NCBI GenBank assembly: GCA_045130235.1 | Contig: JBGUPJ010000034.1 | Coordinates: forward strand, 1 to 64,000 | From: UBA1756 sp045130235 | GTDB lineage: Bacteria; Bacteroidota; Bacteroidia; Bacteroidales; WCHB1-69 | DNA: 64,000 nt | Direction of reading: 5' to 3' | The notes under the pieces: generated by a model | Database searches by the model: none | Told to the model about the DNA's origin: nothing | What the model saw: only the letters and a program-made list of their open reading frames with translations | Translations under genes and position numbers: made by a program | In this document: piece by piece, positions 1 to 9,662 of the stretch | Position numbering within the stretch: the stretch's first letter is position 1 | Layout: each line of letters starts with the position of its first letter

Positions 1-168
1 TCGACACCGTGGCCGGCAACATCGTCCACGACAGCCTCGCCCCCTACCAGATCAAGAACTGCGGCGACGTGACCGACTGCGTGAACAACGCCATCGCTGA
101 CGGCACCTCCACCACCAACCACCTCATCGACACCGTGGCCGGCAACATCGTCCACGACAGCCTCGCTC
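1..168 (+). repeat. 126-bp tandem coding repeat
   Basis: The stretch beginning at base 1 recurs almost unchanged at base 127, encoding TVAGNIVHDSLAPY in both copies. Near-identity at DNA level of the first two units contrasts with the diverged later units (about 350 and 475), which suggests recent duplication or array homogenisation. The array continues upstream of the window. Confidence 0.8.
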
Positions 169-914
169 CCTACACCATCAAGAACTGCGACGATGTGGTA
201 GCATGCCCCATCATCCAGAACATGCGCGACAGTATTCAGAGCAACTATGAAGAGATTCAGCATCTGACTACTGACCTCAACACCTTGGAGACCCGCGTGG
301 AGACCTTCAACACCCACGTTTGCGACTCGGTTGCAGATTGCATCCACGACAGCCTCGTGAATTACACCATCAAGAACTGCGACGACGTGAATGCCTGCGT
401 TATCAGCGCCATCGAGGACGGCAACTCCACCACCAACCACCGCATCGACACCGTCGTCAGCAACATCGTGCGCGACAGCCTCGCCGCATACCAGATCAAG
501 AACTGCGACGACGTGAAGGACTGCGTGGCTCCCCAGATCCACGACAGCCTCGTGGCACACCCCGTCTACAACTCCACCATCACCTTCCACCAGGAGGGCG
601 AGACCGACCAGTCCATCACATTGAACCAGAGCACTAACCAGACCATCAACATCGTCACCTTCGCGCAGAAGAGCGACAGGTTCATCGCCACGGCAGACCA
701 GACCGACTTCGCCCTGACGGTTCCGAGCGGAAAGACTTTGGACGCCACCAACCACCTCGTGCAGATGTACATCAACGGCGTGTACGTTGGTGACACCGTG
801 GACGGCGTGGTGAAGATGATATCAGGGACCACCGCAAGGTACCAGCCCAGCAACAACGGCGGCTACACCCTCGCGAATGACGACCGCGTCAACTTCGTGT
901 TCTGGGTGAAATAA
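3..914 (+). CDS. C-terminal part of a tandem-repeat protein (5' end outside window)
   Basis: The reading frame is open at the left edge, so only the C-terminal ~303 residues are seen. Four degenerate units share a core of the form DSLxxYxIKNCxDVxxC, and a fifth partial unit (IHDSLVAHP) follows. The first two units are nearly identical at DNA level with a 126-bp (42-residue) period. Each unit has two cysteines, so disulphide-stabilised stacking is possible. A segment between units 2 and 3 (about residues 75-103) looks coiled-coil-like. The last ~110 residues form a non-repetitive domain containing YINGVYVGD and ending FVFWVK, reminiscent of the end domains of fibre-like surface or phage tail proteins; that likeness is my impression only. 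There is no T9SS sorting domain at the C-terminus. A strong terminator follows, so it is not co-transcribed with the next gene. Function unknown. Confidence 0.75.
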   Translation, partial: DTVAGNIVHDSLAPYQIKNCGDVTDCVNNAIADGTSTTNHLIDTVAGNIVHDSLAPYTIKNCDDVVACPIIQNMRDSIQSNYEEIQHLTTDLNTLETRVETFNTHVCDSVADCIHDSLVNYTIKNCDDVNACVISAIEDGNSTTNHRIDTVVSNIVRDSLAAYQIKNCDDVKDCVAPQIHDSLVAHPVYNSTITFHQEGETDQSITLNQSTNQTINIVTFAQKSDRFIATADQTDFALTVPSGKTLDATNHLVQMYINGVYVGDTVDGVVKMISGTTARYQPSNNGGYTLANDDRVNFVFWVK

Positions 915-932
915 TTGTAGAATGGAAGTACA

Positions 933-978
933 CTTTCAGGGAGCCCCGCTCCCTGAAAGGCTTTTATATTTTTTTGTT
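933..978 (+). terminator. Rho-independent terminator
   Basis: A perfect 12-bp stem (933-944 with 948-959) closes a 3-nt CCC loop and is followed by a T-rich run. It ends transcription of the repeat protein gene. Confidence 0.9.
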
Positions 979-996
979 TGATTTAGCATATCGACA

Positions 997-3900
997 ATGA
1001 GAACATTGAATAAAATCAAAATAGCGATCGCCGCGCTGTTCGTCGGTCTCCTCTGCTCCTCCCCGCTCGCATCCCTCGCACAGAATGAGAACGGTGTCAC
1101 CGACCAGGGCGAGTCCACGACAAAGGTGAACAGCTCGTATGTGAACGAGAACGGCAAGTTCGTGTGCTGGCCGCGCGTGAGCCCCAACGGCAAGCTGCTG
1201 ACCTATGGCCCCGTTGTGACCACCGACAGCGTGAACAGCATCACCAGCACCACGGCCGTCCTGTACGGCAATGTCGTGCACGACGGTTGGTGCGGAGTCA
1301 CCGAGCAGGGTTTTGAGGTGAGCACCGACGCGAATTTCACCACCATAGTGGCCACAGTCGTCATGAACCCGCAGCCCAGCTTCACTCCGTGCACCTATCC
1401 TGCCTGCTTATGCGCAGGCAACGAGTACCATAAGGAAGTGACCGGCCTCACGGCGGGCACGCATTACTACTACCGTGCCTACGCCGAGAACCCTTGCGAC
1501 CCCGACCCGAGCTACGGCGACACCCTGGAGTTCGACACTCCGGGAGCAGCCTTCACCGTGACCGTGACACCCAACGACGCCGTCATGTTCTGCCCCGGTG
1601 CAACCGGAAGCCAGAGCGTGACCTACACGGTGAGCTACTCGCCGGCCACCATCCCCTCGCCCACCTTCCAGTGGTATGTTGACGGAACGGCCGTCACGGG
1701 CCAGACTGGCACCACCTACACGCGTACCTACACCAACAGCGTTGGCGACCATATCGTGAAATGCGAGGTCACATCCTCCGGTGTCGCCCGCGACGGATCC
1801 GTGACCACCACGGTCGGCAACTACACGGTTGCCTCCCTGACCATTTCCGCCCCCGATGATCCCATCTGCGCGGGCGGCACGGGCAACCTGACCGCCACCG
1901 CGGGCTTCAGCACCTACGCTTGGAGTGCCAATGTGGCCTCCTCGAGCTCCAATACAGCTACCTATACTGCTGCAGGTACCTACAGCGTGACCGCTACTAC
2001 CAGTGACGGTTGTACTGCCACGGCCAACAAGAGCGTGACTGAGACCAACCCGCAAGTGGCCTCTGCCACTGGTATCACCGGTAATACCACTATCTGTAGC
2101 GGAAGCACGACCATTTTGACCGCCAACGCGACGGCCTCAACGGGTGCTACGCTGCAATACCAGTGGAAGAAGAATGGCACTGCTATTAGCGGTGCTACCG
2201 GTGCAAGTTACACCACCGAGGCACTGACGGCCAACACCTCCTATAGCTGTGATATAACCGCTGTACAGGATGGCTGCACCTCTGCTGCTACCACGCTGAG
2301 TGCGGCGGTGACCATTGAAGAATCCACCTTGGCCTCTGTCAGCATCGCACCTGCTACCCAAACGATTTGTGCAGGGGAGACTGCTACTATGACGGCCAAC
2401 GCGGGCTCTTATAACGGCACGCTCTCTTACCAGTGGAAGCAAGGCACCACCAACGTGGGCACCAGCGCAAGCTATACCACGGGTGCTTTGAGCTCTACCA
2501 CCACTTACACTTGTGTGGTGACCAACACCACTACGCACGGCTGTGCTACCTCCATGAATGCCAACACTACGGTTACGGTGACCACTCCTTCTGTGGCTAT
2601 CAGTTCGATTACGGCTTCACCCAGCACGGTTTGCGTTGGTGAGACTACCACGTTGACTCCCACGATGGGCAGTTATACGGGTACGCTCTCCTATCATTGG
2701 AGCACTGGCGAAACCAGTAGTTCTATCACAACAGCGGCCCTTACGTCTGCCACCACCTATACACTTACGGTGACGGCTACTCAAGGAGGCTGTACGGCTA
2801 CTGCTACCAAGAGCATTAAAGTCACACCGACGAACACCGCAGCCACTACCGGTAATGTGGCATCTATCACTTGTGTGTCGGCCACTCTGCAGGGAGTGAA
2901 TACTGCATGTTCGGACGCCCGTGGTTTTGTGTATAGCGCTACTAATAGTACTCCTACCGTAGGAGGTACGGGCTGCACGGATTTGTCTGTCCCCAATGGA
3001 ACTGGCAGCTTTACGTATGCTTTGTCTGGTCTTGCTCCGGATTCCACATACTATGTGCAAGCCTATTCTCACGCTGGATCTACATATGTTTATGGTGGGG
3101 TGAAGTCATTTACGACGGAAGAAATTTCACTCACTATGAGTGCAGAAGATAAAACGATCAACCTGTGTCAGGAACCCAAGCAGGCAGTTGTGACCATCTC
3201 TGCCGAGCCGGATTGCGATGCTGACAACGCTGGCAATAGCTACGCTTGGAGTTTGAGTACCACGGATCCCTACACTGTTGCCGCAGACGGTAAAAGCATC
3301 ACGGTGACCGTGACCAGTACTACCCAAGTGAACGTGAGCGCTACTTGTACACTTACTCATCCGAAGGGTTATACAACATCGGCAACTGACTACTCCATCA
3401 TTAGTGTTACTGGCAACCCGCCCGAAATATGTATTTGCGAAGATGCGTTTGCTGGTTCAACTACCATTACGAGTATAGCCAATATTTCTACCATAGATTG
3501 GTATCAGGGTGCAAATGCAGATACAGATCATGATTCACCGATTTCAGAAATGCATAATACTGGTACGATTAGCACATCCTCTTATACTGAAGGTTATTAT
3601 ACCATATTAGCTATTTCCCCGTTGGGTTGTAAGAATACCCGTACCGTGGCTTTGGGCTTTCCCTACGAACGCTGTGCTTCGTTGGGTACGACTGGAAACA
3701 CTTCTGAAACGATTAGTGGAGGCGGTGTCAAGGAAATTAATGACGGACGTCAGAGTCTTACCACCTATCGCGTTGTAAAGATCGGTAGCCAGTGCTGGAT
3801 GGCCGAGAACCTCCGTTACGTACAGAGTGAGGATGGTCGCAGCAGTGCTTATTCACAGAATGACTTGATCAACAACAGTATCTATACTTACCGCATGTAT

Positions 3901-5937
3901 TTCACATGGCCTTCTACTAAAACGTTGAGCAACGGAACTACTGTTACCGATACATGGTTGACGCAACGTTACGGCTACTTGTACACTTGGATTGGTGTGA
4001 TGGATGCACCTGCTACCATGGCTACGCGTAGTACGATGTACCCCTATCAGCAGATTGACTTCCGTGTACAGGGTATCTGTCCTGATGGATGGCATTTGCC
4101 GACTGATGGCGAGTGGTTCCAGTTGGAGAAAGAGATGGGTGTAACTGCAGCGGATAGTGCTGTGGTCATTACCTCTATGCGTCATGAGAATGACATTGAA
4201 GGTACGGTGCATGATATCCTTCAACAAGGTGCTTCCCGTGGATACGCAGCGAATGCAGGTACGCAGGCTGCTTCTGGCTGTGAGTGGTTTATTGATGGTT
4301 CCGATGATTGTCCGGAAGACTATTGCAACCTTCAACGTAATACGACAGGTTTCAGTGGTATGCCAGCAGGTGTGTTTGTCCCGCAATATTCGGATCGTGA
4401 TGCTTGTTTCCAGATTCTCGGTTCGTATGGCACTTATTGGTCAGCCAGCCAGGCACTCAGCGCCCATGCTGGTCACGACGACTTCTCAGATGCCGCATAC
4501 GTACACCAGCTGAAAGCCAGCCAGGGTGGTTGGGGTCGTTATCGTGCCGACAAGCACAACGGTCTCTCCGTACGTTGCGTGCGTGATATGGTGCGCACGG
4601 CAGATGCTACTTCTGTTACTCATGGTTCTGCCGTTGTGGGTGGTACTGTTTTGGAAGATGGTGGTTATTCGATTACTGAATATGGTATTTGCTGGAGCAA
4701 TACAGGTACTCCGAGCATTTCCGGAAACCATCGCGCCCTTGGTTCGGGTGTAAATTCATTCACTACCACGCTTACCTCTTCAGACATTCCTTCTGGCGAG
4801 TATCAGTATTGCGCATATGCCATCAATGAAAAGGGTGTTTATTATGGTCTGACCAAAACCGTTCAGTTACCAAGCCTTCCTGAAGTAGTTACGGGTAAAA
4901 CGAGTGATATTGACGCTCCTAACTCCACTATTACTTTGCATGGTGAGGTTACTTCAAATGGTGGTTATCCGGCTACTACTCGTGGTATCTGCTGGAGTAC
5001 GAATTCAACGCCCACTATTTCTGATAATGTTGTTCCTGACGGCACAGGTACTGGTGCTTATAGCGTAACCATCACCTCGGGTCTGAATAGCTCAACCACC
5101 TATTATTATCGTGCTTACGCCACCAATCCGGAAGGTACGGCTTATGGTGAGGTGAAATCGTTCGTTTTGGATCCGTGCGGCGGTATCAGTATTGTGGCTT
5201 ATGACGGCTTTAACTATCACACTACAGCCATTGGTGCTCAATGCTGGCTACGTACAAGTATCCTTGCAGATAATTATGCGGATGGTGTTGCTGTTCCGAG
5301 AGGTTGTGGTGCTAATGGTAGCAGTGCTGCGTTCCATTATTCAGATGTTGACGCGTACTATTATGAGCCTTATGCAGTTGGAAATCCTCCATCAAATTAT
5401 AATGACTTCATAACTACTCGTGGACGACTCTATAATTGGCAGGCAGCTACGCGTGGCCAAATATATACGGGCACCCCGGTACAAGGTATTTGTCCCGACG
5501 GCTGGCACATCCCAACTAACGCTGAATTCCATACATTAATGGATAATGCATATGTATATGATTCTCAGGTGGTTGATTATCCTTGGGCATTCCTTGTTTG
5601 TAAGAATAATTCATGGGATGACTCACAGGGTGCGCCTGCTGGTTCTCCTGCTTGGGGTGCTCAGGCGGCTAATCAGAGTAAGCCGAGAACCACCTTTGAT
5701 GCTTATCCAACAGGTATAATCCGTCCTGCTTGGGCAGTAGTCGACGGACATGCAGTTGCTCAATATACGGTGCCGGAAGCCCCGTGGTTGACTGCTAATT
5801 TCTGGTGCGCAGATGCTAATATCTATCCTTATTTCTGTGCATTAGTAAGTTCTGCTCAAACAATGTCATTTAGTGGTGGCACTGCGGGAGAAAACTATAA
5901 TAACTTCGGTTTCTCCGTACGTTGTGTGAAAGACTAA
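997..5937 (+). CDS. Giant secreted Ig/FN3-like protein with two FISUMP domains
   Basis: The product is 1646 residues with a signal peptide (about 1-29, ending SLAQ). An FN3-like module follows (about 75-185), then a run of Ig/PKD-like modules rich in Thr, Ser and Ala with repeated 'YQWK' and 'TxxCxG' elements (about 190-620), and another FN3-like module (about 655-725). The first FISUMP domain spans about 925-1198 (GSQCWMAENLR, CPDGWHLPTDGEW, ending VRCVRD). Two FN3-like modules follow (about 1200-1380, each with GICWS). The second FISUMP domain runs from about 1400 to the end (GAQCWL, CPDGWHIP, VRCVKD). FISUMP domains are common in Bacteroidales surface proteins, but their function is not established. 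There is no T9SS tail, so how it is anchored or exported beyond the Sec signal is unclear. The first ~900 bp use GC-rich codons and the rest is clearly AT-richer, which hints at a mosaic gene. Probably an adhesin or surface structural protein (inference). Confidence 0.85.
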   Translation: MRTLNKIKIAIAALFVGLLCSSPLASLAQNENGVTDQGESTTKVNSSYVNENGKFVCWPRVSPNGKLLTYGPVVTTDSVNSITSTTAVLYGNVVHDGWCGVTEQGFEVSTDANFTTIVATVVMNPQPSFTPCTYPACLCAGNEYHKEVTGLTAGTHYYYRAYAENPCDPDPSYGDTLEFDTPGAAFTVTVTPNDAVMFCPGATGSQSVTYTVSYSPATIPSPTFQWYVDGTAVTGQTGTTYTRTYTNSVGDHIVKCEVTSSGVARDGSVTTTVGNYTVASLTISAPDDPICAGGTGNLTATAGFSTYAWSANVASSSSNTATYTAAGTYSVTATTSDGCTATANKSVTETNPQVASATGITGNTTICSGSTTILTANATASTGATLQYQWKKNGTAISGATGASYTTEALTANTSYSCDITAVQDGCTSAATTLSAAVTIEESTLASVSIAPATQTICAGETATMTANAGSYNGTLSYQWKQGTTNVGTSASYTTGALSSTTTYTCVVTNTTTHGCATSMNANTTVTVTTPSVAISSITASPSTVCVGETTTLTPTMGSYTGTLSYHWSTGETSSSITTAALTSATTYTLTVTATQGGCTATATKSIKVTPTNTAATTGNVASITCVSATLQGVNTACSDARGFVYSATNSTPTVGGTGCTDLSVPNGTGSFTYALSGLAPDSTYYVQAYSHAGSTYVYGGVKSFTTEEISLTMSAEDKTINLCQEPKQAVVTISAEPDCDADNAGNSYAWSLSTTDPYTVAADGKSITVTVTSTTQVNVSATCTLTHPKGYTTSATDYSIISVTGNPPEICICEDAFAGSTTITSIANISTIDWYQGANADTDHDSPISEMHNTGTISTSSYTEGYYTILAISPLGCKNTRTVALGFPYERCASLGTTGNTSETISGGGVKEINDGRQSLTTYRVVKIGSQCWMAENLRYVQSEDGRSSAYSQNDLINNSIYTYRMYFTWPSTKTLSNGTTVTDTWLTQRYGYLYTWIGVMDAPATMATRSTMYPYQQIDFRVQGICPDGWHLPTDGEWFQLEKEMGVTAADSAVVITSMRHENDIEGTVHDILQQGASRGYAANAGTQAASGCEWFIDGSDDCPEDYCNLQRNTTGFSGMPAGVFVPQYSDRDACFQILGSYGTYWSASQALSAHAGHDDFSDAAYVHQLKASQGGWGRYRADKHNGLSVRCVRDMVRTADATSVTHGSAVVGGTVLEDGGYSITEYGICWSNTGTPSISGNHRALGSGVNSFTTTLTSSDIPSGEYQYCAYAINEKGVYYGLTKTVQLPSLPEVVTGKTSDIDAPNSTITLHGEVTSNGGYPATTRGICWSTNSTPTISDNVVPDGTGTGAYSVTITSGLNSSTTYYYRAYATNPEGTAYGEVKSFVLDPCGGISIVAYDGFNYHTTAIGAQCWLRTSILADNYADGVAVPRGCGANGSSAAFHYSDVDAYYYEPYAVGNPPSNYNDFITTRGRLYNWQAATRGQIYTGTPVQGICPDGWHIPTNAEFHTLMDNAYVYDSQVVDYPWAFLVCKNNSWDDSQGAPAGSPAWGAQAANQSKPRTTFDAYPTGIIRPAWAVVDGHAVAQYTVPEAPWLTANFWCADANIYPYFCALVSSAQTMSFSGGTAGENYNNFGFSVRCVKD

Positions 5938-5986
5938 TTAAATTGAGAACTGAAAACTGAAATTTGAAAATTGTAAATTAATAGAT

Positions 5987-6015
5987 AGGGCTGTCAGCGA
6001 TGACGGCCCTTTTTT
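5987..6015 (+). terminator. Rho-independent terminator
   Basis: A 10-bp stem (5987-5996 with 6001-6010, one G-U pair) with a GCGA loop is followed by six or seven T. It lies 50 bp after the giant gene's stop codon. Confidence 0.85.
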
Positions 6016-6018
6016 GTT

Positions 6019-6037
6019 GGGTGGGGAGGGGAGGGGG
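6019..6037 (+). other. G-quadruplex-forming motif
   Basis: Four runs of 3-5 G separated by single T, A and A residues fit a canonical tight-loop G-quadruplex. It sits just past the giant gene's terminator and downstream of the convergent rtcB remnant. A GC-rich palindrome follows at about 6047-6063. Confidence 0.6.
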
Positions 6038-6090
6038 ATGAGGTTCCGCCCGCTGGGCGGGCGTAAGGGTGGTGGTGGATGAAGAAGAAC

Positions 6091-6889
6091 TTAGCCTTTT
6101 ATGACGGCGATGGGGGAGAGGGACACTTTGATTTTCACCAGGTCGGTCTGGCTGGCCATTACGGCATCGATGTCTTTGTAGGCGGAGGCGGCCTCCTCGA
6201 GGTCGTTCTGGTTGCGGATGGCATGCACGATGTGGAGCGCATTGAGTTTGGCCACCTCCTGGTCGAGTGATAGGGTGTTGACGGCCTCGGTGCGGCTCAT
6301 GCGACGTCCTGCACCGTGCGAGGAACTGTAAAAACTGTCGGCGTTGCCCAACCCTTCCACGATGAAGGAGCGGGTGCCCTGCGAGCCTGGAATGATCCCT
6401 ATCGTGCCCTCCATTACCTTCACTGCCCCTTTGCGGTGTATGATCACATTCTTGTCGAAATGGTGCTCCAAGGCCGCGTAGTTGTGCGCAATGTTGATCA
6501 TCGGCTCAAAATGGGCTTCTGGAAAGGCATCCGCAATCTCTTCCATTATTCCCTGCATCATCAAACGGCGGTTGGCCAAAGCGAAATCCACACAATACTG
6601 CATCTCGGTCCAATAGTGCTGGTACTCTTGCGTTCCCCACGGCAGGAAAGCCAGCTGCATCCCGGTATCCACGCGCGAAAACCATCTCTCGTTCAGCTCC
6701 TACGACGTTGGGTATCACCACATTGGTGGTGGCTAACATGCCGCCAATAGGCATTCCCACGCCGCTGTGGGCATCGGTCATCATCGCCACATGATGAAAT
6801 ACAAAAGGCAAGGAACAGAGATTTCCTAATTGCAACCACGCCTTGTGGTCGAGTTCTCTTACCCAACTCTTAATGGTCGTTCCGTTCAA
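6091..6889 (-). pseudogene. rtcB: rtcB RNA ligase remnant (internal deletion and frameshift)
   Basis: RtcB joins RNA 2',3'-cyclic phosphate and 5'-OH ends in RNA repair and tRNA splicing. The first ~64 residues (6889 to about 6697) match the RtcB N-terminus, including MTDAHSGVGMPIGG and VVIPNVVG. In another frame the C-terminal ~205 residues follow (ELNERWFSR, LAFLPW, FALANRRLMM, SSSHGAGRRMSR, ending IAVIKG). The join near 6700 lacks roughly 125 residues, including the DxGCG segment with a metal-binding cysteine and the central HSGSR-type region. Family members are usually about 390-480 residues. The loss of catalytic residues together with the frame change argues for a pseudogene rather than a single-base read error. 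The C-terminal histidine motif that carries the guanylate (SSSHGAGR) is still readable. Confidence 0.85.
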
Positions 6890-6945
6890 TACAAATTTGA
6901 ACGGAACGACACAGCAGGCCGCGGAAAGGTATCGTCATTAATATT

Positions 6946-9252
6946 TTACCATTTCAGTTTCACGCCGCCCATGAAGTTGATGCCGGCTTGCGGGAAATAA
7001 CCATCATTGCGACACTCCTCACCACCATAATAGTAGCGATACAACCATGCGTTGCTTTCGTATTTCGCATTGAAGATGTTGTTGACCTGGAAGAAGAGTC
7101 CGATTTCAGGAATCGGCTTCGTGTTGATGGTATAGCTCAACTGCAAATTGTTCACGCAGTAAGGATCTATCGAGTACTCCTTGCGGGCAGAGTTGTCGAT
7201 GAACTGGCGGCTGACGAATTTGGTGATGAAAGAGATGTCGAAATTCTTCACCGGCGTGAACAAAAACTCGTTGTTAGCCACGATGCTGGGCGAGAATGAG
7301 ATGGTGGTAGTGCCCAGATAATTGGCAATCTGTCCACCATTGTCCCAATCGTCCACATATTCAGTATAGTCCAGAATCTTGTTCAACGAGAAGGTACCGT
7401 TGATTTCCCAACGGAACCACTTCAGCGGCTGGTAGGAAGATACCAGCTCAATACCGGTACGGTAGCTGCGGTCGGCATTGGTCATAATGGCAGCGCCCAC
7501 CGCGTTGATTTCGCCAGTCAGCACCAGCTGGTCGATATAGTACATGAAATAGGCGTTGGCAGAAAAGTCGTATTTCGGCCCGTGCAGCAGGTAACCCAAC
7601 TCAAAGTCGTACATGGTCTCCGGTTTGGGGCGCTGAACCTTGTCGGCATCAGTGAGGTCGGCACGGGTGGGCTCGCGGTTGGCGGTAGAAAAGGCGAAAT
7701 AGAGGTCATGGTTCCATTTGGACTCTCTCTTATTCCAATTGAAATCCACACCCACCTTAGGATTGACGAATATCCATTTATGATTCTGGGTTATATCCAT
7801 CAGGTTGGAGTTGATGCCGGTGATGTCGTAGCGGATGCCCCGCACCTGCAGGTCGGCATAGGTGTTAAGGCCGCCCAAAATCTTCTCCGTGTCGAAACCC
7901 AAATTATAGATGAACTTGCCATAGAGATTGTACTGCTGTTTGCTGCCGGTACCATCGTACCAGTGCCATGATTTATCCACTCCATAGTTATACTGCATCC
8001 ATTCGAGAGAGCCGTAATGTTTTCCGTCGTAGCGGTTGGCGGCACCACCGACCATCCAAGTGTAAGTGTGACGTTTGGTTGCAGTAGCACCACCCCGTAT
8101 GGTGTGTTTCAAGTTGAAGGCACCGCCATAGAAGTAGTTGTCGAGCCATTTGCGGGTCACGAAATCTGAAACATAGTTGGCGGTAGAGTCTCCTAAAATA
8201 GATTGGAGATTATATTTCTTGAACTTCTTATCTTCTTTATACTCTTCATAATAGCCGATACCGCGAGTAAGGTGGAGGGATGCTTTGAAATCGATAAAAC
8301 CGCGTGAGCCAGCGGCGCGGTTCAGCATATAATGAAGCTGGTAGTGGGTTTGCTGGTAGTTGTCAGTCTCGTTGTCGTAATGCTGGACATTGCCATTATC
8401 ATCGGTATAAAGGCCGCAGCTGTTGTAGCGCCGGTTGGTGGCAAGCATGTCAGAGGGCACACCATTCCACGCCAGCCCCGTTTTCTCGTTGCCGTACAGC
8501 AAGTTGAACTGGAGACGACCATAATCCTTGTTTTTCTTTTCATTCAAAAGAATATAGTTGGCGGTGAAGAATAGCGAGTGGAGACGGGCTGAGGCGTTCT
8601 CGATGTAGCCGCGGCTCATCACGTTCGAGTAGGCCACGTCGGCGGAGAAGCGTTTTTTGATGAGCCCTGTTCCCACGCTGATGGCATTGCGGAAGGTGTA
8701 GAACGAGCCTGCCGAACTACTGATTTCAGCGTATGGTTTGGTGGAGGGGAAGAGGGTGTAGAAGTTCATGCTGGCTCCGAAAGCGGCGGCACCGTTGTTG
8801 GAGGTTCCCGCTCCGCGCTGCACATCCAAATGCTGCACCTTCGAACCAAAGTCGGGCAAGTTGACGAACCATGAGCCCTGCGACTCGGCATCGTTGAGTG
8901 CCACCCCGTTCACGGTGACGTTGATACGGGTCTGGTCGATACCACGGATACGCATGTAGTTGTAACCGATACCGGTACCGGCGTCGGAGGTGGTGATCAT
9001 CGATGGGATACGGTCGAAAATGTTGTTGACACTACCATTGCCGATGTGAGTTTTAATCTCTTCTTTGTTGATGGAAGAGACGGAAAAGGCAGCCTCCTTT
9101 TGTTCGGGCTGCACCCACCACAAAATCTGCACTTCCGGCAGCATCGTGGGCGTGGTGTCGGCAGGTGTGTCCTGTGCGAAGATCCGGAGGCCCGTCATCA
9201 TCAGTAAAGACATCAAAATCAGTGTCTTGCTTTTCAAATTCATTTTTTTCAT
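6946..9252 (-). CDS. TonB-dependent outer-membrane receptor, probably for thiamine
   Basis: The product is 768 residues: a signal peptide (ends RIFAQ), a plug domain (about 45-160, with RIRGIDQTRINVTVNG), then a 22-strand-type beta barrel ending in the hydrophobic-aromatic tail GVKLKW. A TPP riboswitch lies directly upstream on the same strand, so the substrate is probably thiamine or a derivative; thiamine-regulated outer-membrane receptors are known in Bacteroidota. There is no SusD partner and no carboxypeptidase-like N-terminal domain, so it is not a SusC-type glycan porin. The frame is open to a TTG at 9261. ATG at 9252 or 9243 is more likely, and an AGAAGG lies 9 nt ahead of 9243. Confidence 0.88.
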   Translation of the reverse strand: MKKMNLKSKTLILMSLLMMTGLRIFAQDTPADTTPTMLPEVQILWWVQPEQKEAAFSVSSINKEEIKTHIGNGSVNNIFDRIPSMITTSDAGTGIGYNYMRIRGIDQTRINVTVNGVALNDAESQGSWFVNLPDFGSKVQHLDVQRGAGTSNNGAAAFGASMNFYTLFPSTKPYAEISSSAGSFYTFRNAISVGTGLIKKRFSADVAYSNVMSRGYIENASARLHSLFFTANYILLNEKKNKDYGRLQFNLLYGNEKTGLAWNGVPSDMLATNRRYNSCGLYTDDNGNVQHYDNETDNYQQTHYQLHYMLNRAAGSRGFIDFKASLHLTRGIGYYEEYKEDKKFKKYNLQSILGDSTANYVSDFVTRKWLDNYFYGGAFNLKHTIRGGATATKRHTYTWMVGGAANRYDGKHYGSLEWMQYNYGVDKSWHWYDGTGSKQQYNLYGKFIYNLGFDTEKILGGLNTYADLQVRGIRYDITGINSNLMDITQNHKWIFVNPKVGVDFNWNKRESKWNHDLYFAFSTANREPTRADLTDADKVQRPKPETMYDFELGYLLHGPKYDFSANAYFMYYIDQLVLTGEINAVGAAIMTNADRSYRTGIELVSSYQPLKWFRWEINGTFSLNKILDYTEYVDDWDNGGQIANYLGTTTISFSPSIVANNEFLFTPVKNFDISFITKFVSRQFIDNSARKEYSIDPYCVNNLQLSYTINTKPIPEIGLFFQVNNIFNAKYESNAWLYRYYYGGEECRNDGYFPQAGINFMGGVKLKW

Positions 9253-9314
9253 CCTTCTCAATATTATTTTGGTTAATAAATAAATATTGAAAGGGGGAAA
9301 CGAAAATCGCGCTA

Positions 9315-9388
9315 AATCTCCCTACGTCGGCATTATCCGAATCAGGTTCATTGGGTGTGATCTCAGCCTTGCGGCACCCCTTTCTTTT
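9315..9388 (-). ncRNA. TPP riboswitch (THI element)
   Basis: Read on the minus strand, the sequence contains the conserved core of the thiamine pyrophosphate aptamer in order: GGGGTGCC, GGCTGAGA, ACCC, GAACCTGAT, GGATAATGCC and CGTAGGGA. It lies about 65 bp upstream of the TonB receptor and just after a -7 element. In this clade the aptamer represses the downstream gene when TPP is abundant. Whether it acts on transcription or translation here is not clear, since I see no strong terminator between 9252 and 9315. Confidence 0.95.
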
Positions 9389-9396
9389 TGCGGCTG

Positions 9397-9404
9397 CAAA
9401 AGTA
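9397..9404 (-). promoter_or_regulatory. -7 element of riboswitch-receptor transcript
   Basis: TACTTTTG on the minus strand fits the Bacteroidota consensus and lies about 10 bp ahead of the TPP aptamer. Confidence 0.6.
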
Positions 9405-9497
9405 CAAAAAAATCAAATAATAGAATTCCTCAAAATAAAATCACAAATTGTATAACTGATATTTTTTTAAATATTCTATATTTCAATAATTTAATTG

Positions 9498-9505
9498 TAT
9501 CTTTG
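9498..9505 (+). promoter_or_regulatory. -7 element for the T9SS esterase gene
   Basis: TATCTTTG on the plus strand would give a leader of about 150 nt. The leader contains a small open stretch ending at 9604 and a degenerate palindrome at 9611-9638. Confidence 0.5.
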
Positions 9506-9662
9506 CCGCCGAAAATCAAAAGAACAATTGTCATTGAAATAAAATATAAAAACGAGAAAACTGACGGCAAGGTCGTTGCTATCGGAAAGGTAGTGAAGGA
9601 ATAACCCATTGTTGAGACGTGGTGCATCGCCTCACAACATTCATAACAAAACACGAATGTCA

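Noticed and set aside
9287..9604. 105-codon plus-strand open frame
   Set aside because: It runs antisense through the TPP riboswitch and a promoter. Only its last ~25 codons look protein-like, which is too little to call a gene.
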